Below, piece after piece: positions 23,509 to 29,427 of a stretch of 29,427 nt of DNA. The stretch comes from CAYZXL01 sp964482435 (GTDB taxonomy: Bacteria; Auribacterota; JABMQX01). The translations under genes and the position numbers were made by a program. The notes beneath the pieces were generated by a model, which saw only the letters and a program-made list of their open reading frames with translations, had not been told where the DNA came from and did not search any database. The stretch is from positions 1-29,427 of the forward strand of contig CAYZXL010000060.1 in NCBI GenBank assembly GCA_964482435.1, written 5' to 3'. The first letter of the stretch is position 1, and every line of letters starts with the position of its first letter.

Positions 23509-24573
23509 ATGCTGTACATGCTGCTACGGTTCGCGAGACGGAAACGCTGGGCGGTCTGTCTCGCTGTTTCGACTGCTCTCTGCTTGAGCTGCCTGGTGTT
23601 GGCGATGGCTATGTCACTTGCAGCGGGTGAAGAAGCCGTGCCGGGCGAGGGGAAGTATGTCCGCCTGGAGAAGCCTGATGTCCTGGGCATCTGGCTGGGC
23701 GGCCGAAAAGTCGCCGAGTACCGATTCGGAAAAGACCTTCCCAAACCCTACCTCTATCCTGTCTTCGGTCCTGACGGAAAACCGATGACCGAGGATGCTC
23801 CTTCCGACCACGTCCACCATCATTCCCTTTTCTTCTCCTACGACGAAGTCGGCGCTTATCATTTCTGGCGGGAGGGAAAAGGAGGAAGCCCCATGCGGCA
23901 CGAGAAATTCCTGAAAATCTACGACGAGGAGCGCTGGCCCGGCTTCACGAGCGTCAATGCCTGGATGGGCGGTGAAAAGCCTCTACTGCGGGACACTCGG
24001 ACGCTGCGCTTCGTTCCGCTCGAGAACGGCGAGTACCTTATTGACATCTCCATCGAGCTTTACGCCGTGGACCAGAAAGTCACCATTGGCTCGACGAAGG
24101 AAGCAGGGCTTCCGGGTTTGAGGATGGCGCCGGAGCTGACGGTGAAGGCCGGGGGGCGAATGGTCAATTCCGAAGGGCAGGTGAACGAGAAGGAGTGCTG
24201 GGGAAAACGAGCGAACTGGTTGGACTACACCGGCCCGCGCCCCGACGGAACTTGGGTCGGCATTGCGTACATGGCGCATCCGAGCAACCGCCCTTACCCG
24301 CCTGGCTGGCACGCCAGGGACTACGGCCTCCTCGCGGCGAATTACACGAACTGGGATAAGCCGATGACCCTCGAGCTGGGTGAGGGGAAGGCGTGGACGC
24401 TCCGAAGCCGGCTTTATGTCCATCGCGGAAAAACAGAGGAAGCGAAAGTCGCCGAGCAGTTCCAGCGATACCGCAGAGTTCGCAAAGGCGGGATTCCTCC
24501 AATGGGCAGTTCGGCTTCTCAGCGGCGCGGGCTTCCTCTCTGTGGGCTCAGCGGTCTTCACCGTAAAGGTTGA
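23509..24573 (+). CDS. Exported DUF6807 (PmoA-like) family protein
   Basis: 354 residues from the ATG at 23509, directly behind GGAGGGGAG. The N-terminal ~38 residues contain a basic start and a long hydrophobic stretch ('WAVCLAVSTALCLSCLVLAMAMSLAAG'), a signal peptide or anchor. The mature part shows the hallmarks of the DUF6807 family often annotated 'PmoA': 'KPYLYPVFGPDGKPMTEDAPSDHVHHHSLFFSYDEVG' with the His cluster, 'DYTGPRPDGTWVGIAYMAHPSNRPYPPGWHARDYGLLAANY' and a C-terminal 'YVHRGKTEEAKVAEQFQRY'. Despite the label it is not methane monooxygenase; the family is found beside sugar oxidoreductases and DUF1080 proteins and probably acts on carbohydrates. The last ~25 residues (Ser/Gly/Leu-rich) go beyond the usual end. 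Second gene of the operon. Confidence 0.87.
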   Translation: MLYMLLRFARRKRWAVCLAVSTALCLSCLVLAMAMSLAAGEEAVPGEGKYVRLEKPDVLGIWLGGRKVAEYRFGKDLPKPYLYPVFGPDGKPMTEDAPSDHVHHHSLFFSYDEVGAYHFWREGKGGSPMRHEKFLKIYDEERWPGFTSVNAWMGGEKPLLRDTRTLRFVPLENGEYLIDISIELYAVDQKVTIGSTKEAGLPGLRMAPELTVKAGGRMVNSEGQVNEKECWGKRANWLDYTGPRPDGTWVGIAYMAHPSNRPYPPGWHARDYGLLAANYTNWDKPMTLELGEGKAWTLRSRLYVHRGKTEEAKVAEQFQRYRRVRKGGIPPMGSSASQRRGLPLCGLSGLHRKG

Positions 24574-24625
24574 GAAATCGTGCAGTCAACGAAGCAGTTG
24601 GACGTCAAAATGAAAGGAGGAGAGC

Positions 24626-26041
24626 ATGGCAAACGGAAAACTTCCGAGCTACCTTGTGTCAGCCAAGCCAGTCCCCAAGAGCGCCCGGGCACCAGGGCTC
24701 ATGACGACCGGCGCCGCGTTCGCGGGAATCTACCTGTGGATCGCCTACTACATGGATCTGGGCGATGCCCTCAAGCTGGGCAACCTGGGAACCGTGATCT
24801 TGGGCGTGATTATCGGCGGCGGGCTGTCCTTCGGTCTCTATTACCTGGTTTCGGGCATGTGGGGGATGAGGACAGGCTTGCCTTTGTACATCGTCGGCAG
24901 TTCTACCTTTGGCACAACGGGTGGGTACTTCCTCCCCGGCATCTTCATGGGTGTTCTGCAGATCGGGTGGTACAGTGTCGCTACATACTTCGCCACGGAC
25001 CTGGTCATCAAAGGCTTCGGGGGCGAGTCAAGGACGCTGTTCGGTCCAGACAAGGCCGCGACCTTCGACCTTTTGTTCGTGGTTGTGGCGGTCGTTTGGG
25101 GTTACCTTTTCGCGTTCTTTGGAGCGAAGGGGATCAAGTATGTGGCGCGGGTGGCGAATATCTTCCCCATTGTGCCGATTCTGATGCTGATCGTAGGCGC
25201 CATCATGGCGGCCAAGGGCATCGGCAAGTTTGGGGTTGTCCGCATCGAAAAGGCTGAGCTGGGCGTTCCAGTTGCCGCAGGCATGTTCCTTGCCATCCAG
25301 ATGGTCATTGGATTCAGCGCCACCGCCATGGCAGCAGGGGCCGACTTCACCCAGAACAACCGGAACGCTTCCGATGTGAAGGTTGGTGGACTGGCCGGCA
25401 TCTGGGGAGCGGCGGTGTTTGTAGGCGTTCTCGCCCTTCTCACTGTTGCCGGGGCGTATGGCGTCAACCCCGGCTTCGCCAAGTGGGCCAAAGGATGGAC
25501 GTACGCCACTGCTCTGGAATCGCTCGGAGGATTCATTGGCAGTGCGATGCTGATCCTGTTTGCGATCGGGTCCATGGCCCCCGCATGCTTCTGCTCTTTC
25601 ATTATCGGAAACAGCCTTTCGACGATGATCCCATCCGTTTCGCGACTGAAATGGACAATGGGCGGAGCCACGATCGGGATAATTCTGGGGGCGCTGGGCG
25701 TCGCTGGAAACCTTAAGCCCTTCTTCGGGCTGATCGGCGCGTCGTTCGGGCCGGTCTGCGGCGCAATGGCGGCTGACTATTTGTTGAGCGGCGGAAAATG
25801 GCCGGGGCCCCGCAAGGGTGTCAGTCCCGCTGGGTACGCCGCATGGGCAATCGGGTTCCTGGTCGGAATTTCGAACAACACGATCCTTGGCAAGCTTGCA
25901 GTTCTGGAGTCATGGCATCCGGCTGCCCTTTACTCCTTTGTGGTGGGCTTCGTGGTCTATCTCATTCTCGCAGCGGTAGGCTTGCAGCCCAAGAAGGAGG
26001 AAGCTTACACGGTCGTTGAGCCGCCGGAGCAGGCGAGCTAA
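24626..26041 (+). CDS. NCS1-type permease (CodB/cytosine-purine family)
   Basis: 471 residues; the ATG follows AAAGGAGG with five bases of spacing. About twelve hydrophobic helices are visible. Family features: the N-terminal 'LPSYLVSAKPVPKSARAPGLMTTGAAFAGIYLWIAYYMDLG', 'GYFLPGIFMGVLQIGWYSVATYF' (TM3, substrate site of NCS1), 'AAGADFTQNNRNASDV' in the middle and 'FGPVCGAMAADYLLSGGKW' near the C-terminus. NCS1 carriers import nucleobases, allantoin, hydantoins or related small rings with Na+ or H+. Here the neighbours are sugar-processing proteins, so the substrate may be a nucleobase or nucleoside-related compound released with a sugar; this is inference. Last gene of the operon, followed by a strong terminator. 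Confidence 0.92.
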   Translation: MANGKLPSYLVSAKPVPKSARAPGLMTTGAAFAGIYLWIAYYMDLGDALKLGNLGTVILGVIIGGGLSFGLYYLVSGMWGMRTGLPLYIVGSSTFGTTGGYFLPGIFMGVLQIGWYSVATYFATDLVIKGFGGESRTLFGPDKAATFDLLFVVVAVVWGYLFAFFGAKGIKYVARVANIFPIVPILMLIVGAIMAAKGIGKFGVVRIEKAELGVPVAAGMFLAIQMVIGFSATAMAAGADFTQNNRNASDVKVGGLAGIWGAAVFVGVLALLTVAGAYGVNPGFAKWAKGWTYATALESLGGFIGSAMLILFAIGSMAPACFCSFIIGNSLSTMIPSVSRLKWTMGGATIGIILGALGVAGNLKPFFGLIGASFGPVCGAMAADYLLSGGKWPGPRKGVSPAGYAAWAIGFLVGISNNTILGKLAVLESWHPAALYSFVVGFVVYLILAAVGLQPKKEEAYTVVEPPEQAS

Positions 26042-26109
26042 ACGCTGGCGCAGAAATCGGGCAGTGGCACTTGCGGCCTCTGCCTGAAGAGGAAGGGAAA
26101 CTCAAGATA

Positions 26110-26148
26110 GGCCGCGTCCCCCGAGGAGCGGGGTGCGCGGCCTTTTTG
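26110..26148 (+). terminator. Intrinsic terminator after the permease gene
   Basis: GGCCGCG (26110-26116) pairs with CGCGGCC (26136-26142), extended internally by CCCC/GGGG, and the stem is followed immediately by TTTTTG. This is a textbook Rho-independent terminator about 70 bases past the stop codon, closing the three-gene operon. Confidence 0.85.
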
Positions 26149-26157
26149 TTTAGCCGC

Positions 26158-26232
26158 ACAGCACGCCGAGAGCGCAGAGGGAGAAACCTGTGGTCTCCTT
26201 CATTCTCTGCGTCCTCGGTGCTCTCTGCGGTG
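26158..26232. repeat. CTCTGCG-type intergenic repeat element
   Basis: CGCCGAGAGCGCAGAGGGAG on the left is an imperfect inverted copy of CTCTGCGTCCTCGGTG and CTCTCTGCGGTG on the right, so the segment can fold. I recall this 'CTCTGCG...CTCTGCGGTGA' wording as a dispersed element in many environmental bacterial genomes, but only one copy is in view. A second small stem, CCCCC/GGGGG (26237-26254), follows before the end of the next gene. Confidence 0.5.
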
Positions 26233-26273
26233 AGCTCCCCCGTGAGTGAGGGGGCTGCTTTCCGAGAGGGCCC

Positions 26274-27662
26274 CTACTCGGCCGAAAGACCTGTCTCAGC
26301 GATGATGCTCTCCAGGTGTTTTTCCAGGAGGCCGAAGTCGTTGGCGAGGTCGAGAATGGTGTACCGCCGCCGTATTTCTCGAGCGTGGAGGACGGCTTCT
26401 CGGAACTCGTCGAGCGACAACCCGATGTCACGGATTTGAGTCGCGGCGCCGGCTTTTCGGAGGACACTCTTTATCTCCGACCACGGGCGGAGGAAGGCTC
26501 GGAGCTGGTCCCGGATTTGGTCCCACCTTTCCTGAACGCTGACGAGCTGCTTTCGTTTTGCTCGCGCGTCGAGGAGTTTGAAAGATAATTCCTTACTCAC
26601 AACCTCCGCGAGGTTTCCCCAGTAGCGCTTCAATTGCGAGGTCTGGCGCCTTCGCGCGGCACCCCGTGCAACAAGCGCCTCAACGTCAAAGGATGGGATG
26701 CCCTCGTTCAAAACCTTTTCGTACAAAGCCGCGGTGAAAATCGTGGCGACGCCGACCTGCGTGCCGTGGTAGCCATGCTCTCGCCCGGCGGCATCCGCCT
26801 TCATGTCAATTGTGTGGGAAATCAAGTGTTCTCCCCCTGAACCGGGCGAGGAACTCCCCGCGATAATCATGGATATTCCCGAATAAAGCAGCGCTTCCAT
26901 GAGGGCGCGAATCGCCTCCGGCTTTCGCAGTCCGATTTCCGCAGCATTGTTTATATACTGAGGCTCGAACTTCTCGACGAGCTCTATCGGACGAGGGCAA
27001 AAATAATCGCCGTTGACGATTTCGGAGAGCTTCCAGTCGGCGGTGCTTACGGGTTTTGAGACGATGTCTCCGAGGCCCGCGGTGATGAGTTCCATCGGCG
27101 ACTCAACCAGGACGCTCAGGTCTGCGACGACCGCTATTGGTGGGTTCGCCTCGAAGGTCGTTTTCAGACCGGCGTCCATGAGGGCGACGATTGAGGAAGT
27201 GTATCCATTCATTGACGGAGCGGTGGGGACCACCACGTACGGGATGCGCCTCTCATGGGCTGCGCACTTCGTCAAATCGTTTATAGTCCCGGACCCGACG
27301 GCGATAAGGAGCGGGACGGATGGAAGGGCAGAAAGCAACTCGTTGGCCGCCGCGCGACTGGCACTGAGCATCCTCCCTGGCAGCGAATGGAGGACGATCT
27401 CCCGCACGTCGTATCCGCTCTTCGAAAGGATTTCCACGGCTTTTTTCCCGAGAACCTCGTATGTGTTCTCGTCGCCGACGACGCGTGCAGTCCTCGGGAG
27501 GGATAGCTCGCTCAAGACCTCCGGCAGACGCGAACAGGCATCTTCTTCCAAAATCATTTTTCGGACGCGGATGCGGTGAGCTCTTCCGCATTCGCATCTG
27601 AACGACGAACCGAGCAGTCTCCCTGGGGACTTCGCGTCGAAGTGGATTTCTTCTTCGTTCAT
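26274..27662 (-). CDS. araM: sn-Glycerol-1-phosphate dehydrogenase (AraM/EgsA family)
   Basis: 462 residues; the ATG at 27662 follows AGGAAAGG. Members reduce dihydroxyacetone phosphate to sn-glycerol-1-phosphate with NAD(P)H, using a bound metal (Ni in Bacillus AraM, Zn in archaeal EgsA). Seen: N-terminal 'CECGRAH' as in AraM, the nucleotide-binding 'LIAVGSGTINDLTK' (~119-132), 'VVPTAPSMNGYTS' (~144-156), and candidate metal ligands D199 ('GLGDIVSK'), H279 ('GGEHLISH') and H299 ('REHGYHGTQVGVA'). The C-terminal ~100 residues are helical. The product gives the archaeal-type glycerol stereochemistry in lipids or another phosphoglycerol product. It follows a radical SAM gene by 17 bases and is probably cotranscribed with it. 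Confidence 0.92.
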   Translation of the reverse strand: MNEEEIHFDAKSPGRLLGSSFRCECGRAHRIRVRKMILEEDACSRLPEVLSELSLPRTARVVGDENTYEVLGKKAVEILSKSGYDVREIVLHSLPGRMLSASRAAANELLSALPSVPLLIAVGSGTINDLTKCAAHERRIPYVVVPTAPSMNGYTSSIVALMDAGLKTTFEANPPIAVVADLSVLVESPMELITAGLGDIVSKPVSTADWKLSEIVNGDYFCPRPIELVEKFEPQYINNAAEIGLRKPEAIRALMEALLYSGISMIIAGSSSPGSGGEHLISHTIDMKADAAGREHGYHGTQVGVATIFTAALYEKVLNEGIPSFDVEALVARGAARRRQTSQLKRYWGNLAEVVSKELSFKLLDARAKRKQLVSVQERWDQIRDQLRAFLRPWSEIKSVLRKAGAATQIRDIGLSLDEFREAVLHAREIRRRYTILDLANDFGLLEKHLESIIAETGLSAE

Positions 27663-27679
27663 AAGTCCTTTCCTCTTTC

Positions 27680-29134
27680 TCAGAACTCTCGCGGGCCGAT
27701 TCCGCTCTCGACCCTCCGCATGATGTCCCAGAAGGCGCCGCGGTAGCCAACTCTTATCGCTTCGACAAGGGCGGAGTTGTCATTGTAGTTGTAGTTTTCC
27801 GGGGCGTCGCCTGCCTCTCCAATCAGAAACCGTCGGTCCCCGGCGACTAACTCCCGGACGAAATCGTGGGGTCTCTCGCCGAGTGCCGAGGAGACATAGA
27901 AGATTGGCTTCAGGAGATCGGGGTTACCCTCGACGGCGCCGAAAAGGTTTGGGTTTGCCGGCGTCATGCCTTCCATCGAAATCTGGCGCGCCAACTTTGT
28001 GTTGGGGCAAATCCTCACCCCGATGCTCAAGCCTACCCGCGGGGGATTAGCCCGCTTCATCGTCTCGATAAGCTCACGGACCGTTGCTTTGTCTTCGCCC
28101 GGTGCGCCGATAAGTAAGTCGAACATGAATGAGAAGCCGTGCCTGTGGCAGAGCCTTGCGGCAGTCAGGATGTCATCGGCTGTGAAATCTCTTCCGAGCG
28201 TTTTGAGCATTCGCGGATGCACGTGGTCAACGCCGAAATCTATTCCGACGCAGCCCGCGCGCCTCATAAGCCGAGCAAGTTCGTCGGTGAAGGGGACCGG
28301 CGCCGCGTATGCGTACCATCGAGCTTTGTTTCCTATTCCTGCGCGAATCATCTCTCGGCAAACTTCCTCCGCATGGGACGCCGGGACGTTGAACTCGCTG
28401 TCGCAGGTGTGAAAGTGGTTAATTCCGTCGTTGAGGAGGCTTTTCAGTTCGCGGACAACGTCCTTGGGCGGCTTAACGAAAACCCTCGTTCCTTTGGCGA
28501 GACGGTCGGCACAATAGGAGCATTCCTTGAAGCACCCGCGCTTGGTTTCAAACCCGACCATTCCGCCTTCGCGAAAGTAGCGAGCGTTGTCCACGAGCCT
28601 TCTCTGCCACAGCGACATCTCTTGCAGGTTGTGCCGGCAACGCGGGTTTGAGACAAAAATTCCGTCCCGGCGATAGACGAGTCCCGGAACATCGTCCCAA
28701 TTCTCCTTCCTCCTCATCTTCTCTGCCAGGAGAGCCAGGGGCACTTCCCCCTCGCCCTGAATACCGAGGTCCACGTCGCAGAACCTTGCTGCCGCCAGCG
28801 GGAAAATCGAGAATCCGACTCCGCCTAAGACGACCGGAGAATCAGTATGTTTCTTGACGAGGTCAATGACCTTCCTCAGCTTTACCAGGCAAAAATCGCG
28901 GCTGGCGAAATAGGAATCATCTATGTTGCGGATGGTTATTCCGACGAGGAGGGGGCGCTCAGTCAAGGCCCGCCTGACATCCCCGGCAACATCCGTCGAG
29001 AATGCCAGGTCAAGCAAATCCACCTGAAAGCCGTTCTCCCGAAGGCATTGGTCGAGGTGGTCGAGGGCAACCGGCGAGACCGGCGGCCTCATCCGGTTCG
29101 GATTTATGAGCAAAACCTTTCCTTTTCTCGACAT
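27680..29134 (-). CDS. B12-binding-domain radical SAM protein
   Basis: 484 residues from the ATG at 29134 ('MSRKGKVLLINPNRMRPP', the usual N-terminus of this class); the frame stays open to a GTG at 29302 but the added residues are Arg/Ser-rich and unlike coding sequence. Residues ~5-145 form a Rossmann-like cobalamin-binding-type domain ('VLLINPN', 'LLVGITIRNIDDS', 'SPVVLGGVGFSIFP', 'IQGEGE'); the base-off DxHxxG motif is absent, as in many such proteins. The radical SAM core follows with the 4Fe-4S motif C201-x3-C205-x2-C208 ('RGCFKECSYC'), 'HTCDSEFNV', 'GIDFGVDHVHPRML' and 'FMFDLLIGAPGED'. The C-terminal ~90 residues are specific to this protein. These enzymes often do methylations or carbon-skeleton chemistry; the substrate is unknown. 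It is followed after 17 bases by the G1P dehydrogenase gene. Confidence 0.88.
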   Translation of the reverse strand: MSRKGKVLLINPNRMRPPVSPVALDHLDQCLRENGFQVDLLDLAFSTDVAGDVRRALTERPLLVGITIRNIDDSYFASRDFCLVKLRKVIDLVKKHTDSPVVLGGVGFSIFPLAAARFCDVDLGIQGEGEVPLALLAEKMRRKENWDDVPGLVYRRDGIFVSNPRCRHNLQEMSLWQRRLVDNARYFREGGMVGFETKRGCFKECSYCADRLAKGTRVFVKPPKDVVRELKSLLNDGINHFHTCDSEFNVPASHAEEVCREMIRAGIGNKARWYAYAAPVPFTDELARLMRRAGCVGIDFGVDHVHPRMLKTLGRDFTADDILTAARLCHRHGFSFMFDLLIGAPGEDKATVRELIETMKRANPPRVGLSIGVRICPNTKLARQISMEGMTPANPNLFGAVEGNPDLLKPIFYVSSALGERPHDFVRELVAGDRRFLIGEAGDAPENYNYNDNSALVEAIRVGYRGAFWDIMRRVESGIGPREF

Positions 29135-29427
29135 AGTTTCCAAATGCCTCGTGGACTTGGTTTGAGTATCGCGCGACGCCCTGACAGCCGCCGTGGAGTT
29201 CCGCCCACGCCTTCGAGACGCGTTCCTTTTGCCAGGACGCCTCGTCGCGTGGGGTTTGCTCTTCCGCTCAACTGACCAGACAGGCGAACTTGCGGGCCTC
29301 ACCTTGTCTGAAAGAAAAAGCTAACAGAAATGGGCGGGAAGAGGAAGCCGAAAACAACTGGCGGCGTAATCGCTCATCTATGAAAGCGGGCGTCAACTGA
29401 ATTTTTCGGATTCTTTATGCGAGCATC
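29135..29427. other. Upstream region of the radical SAM gene, no gene seen
   Basis: No reading frame here is convincing. A TTGACG on the minus strand near the window edge (about 29391-29396) could be a -35 box, but no adequate -10 box follows at the right distance. The sequence may belong to the leader of the radical SAM operon. Confidence 0.4.

Noticed and set aside
24380..24613. A 77-codon frame overlapping the end of the DUF6807 gene, with a hydrophobic stretch
   Set aside because: It overlaps the DUF6807 frame entirely at its start, has no ribosome-binding site, and the hydrophobic stretch is likely chance; a frameshift in the DUF6807 tail was considered but the conserved part is intact.
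1..29427. CRISPR array, prophage or transposon
   Set aside because: No regular 25-40 base direct repeats with unique spacers, no cas, integrase, transposase or phage structural gene was seen in any frame.

Overview
The window looks like a chromosomal segment from a GC-rich, polysaccharide-degrading bacterium of the Planctomycetota/PVC type or a neighbouring candidate phylum such as Hydrogenedentota or Sumerlaeota. That placement is an inference from gene content: DUF1080, DUF4038/GH140, DUF6807, SUMF1-type and DUF362 proteins, Tat signals on secreted enzymes, and an H-X9-DG pseudopilin tail. No rRNA or other direct taxonomic marker is present. I see no phage, transposase or CRISPR array.

Layout. 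0.2-2.5 kb: a secreted DUF3352-like protein with a long Pro/Glu/Ala-rich insert. 2.6 kb: tRNA-Leu(GAG). 2.8-8.6 kb: a minus-strand block of four exported proteins, in transcription order a TolB-like propeller, a glycosidase-like/SUMF1 fusion, a GH140-like glycosidase and a DUF362 protein. 8.6-9.4 kb: a gene-free stretch of degenerate repeats and small palindromes. 9.4-10.6 kb: a receiver-histidine kinase whose receiver N-terminus is broken. 10.8-13.9 kb: purB and dnaA on the minus strand. 13.9-14.5 kb: a probable replication origin with three DnaA boxes and AT-rich motifs. 14.5-19.7 kb: a plus-strand run of ECF sigma factor, zinc-finger anti-sigma factor and a 1157-residue secreted fusion protein. 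19.9-21.6 kb: tsaD and a nitroreductase on the minus strand. 21.9 kb: a solo HicA-like protein. 22.4-26.1 kb: a plus-strand operon with a good promoter, a structured leader, a secreted xylose-isomerase-like TIM-barrel protein, a DUF6807 protein and an NCS1 permease, closed by a strong intrinsic terminator. 26.3-29.1 kb: a minus-strand pair, a B12-binding-type radical SAM protein followed by a glycerol-1-phosphate dehydrogenase of the AraM family.

How it fits together. Two gene sets (2.8-8.6 and 22.4-26.1 kb) appear to serve capture and periplasmic processing of sugars or glycosides. The sigma/anti-sigma/fusion run looks like a cell-envelope regulatory unit; its fusion protein joins two DUF1080 domains, a DUF3352-like region and a pseudopilin tail, and is the most unusual object here. 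Housekeeping genes (dnaA, purB, tsaD, tRNA-Leu) are interspersed, and dnaA is not followed by dnaN. All starts were chosen by ribosome-binding site and family N-terminus; several differ from the longest possible reading frame (for example TTG for dnaA, GTG for tsaD and the large fusion).
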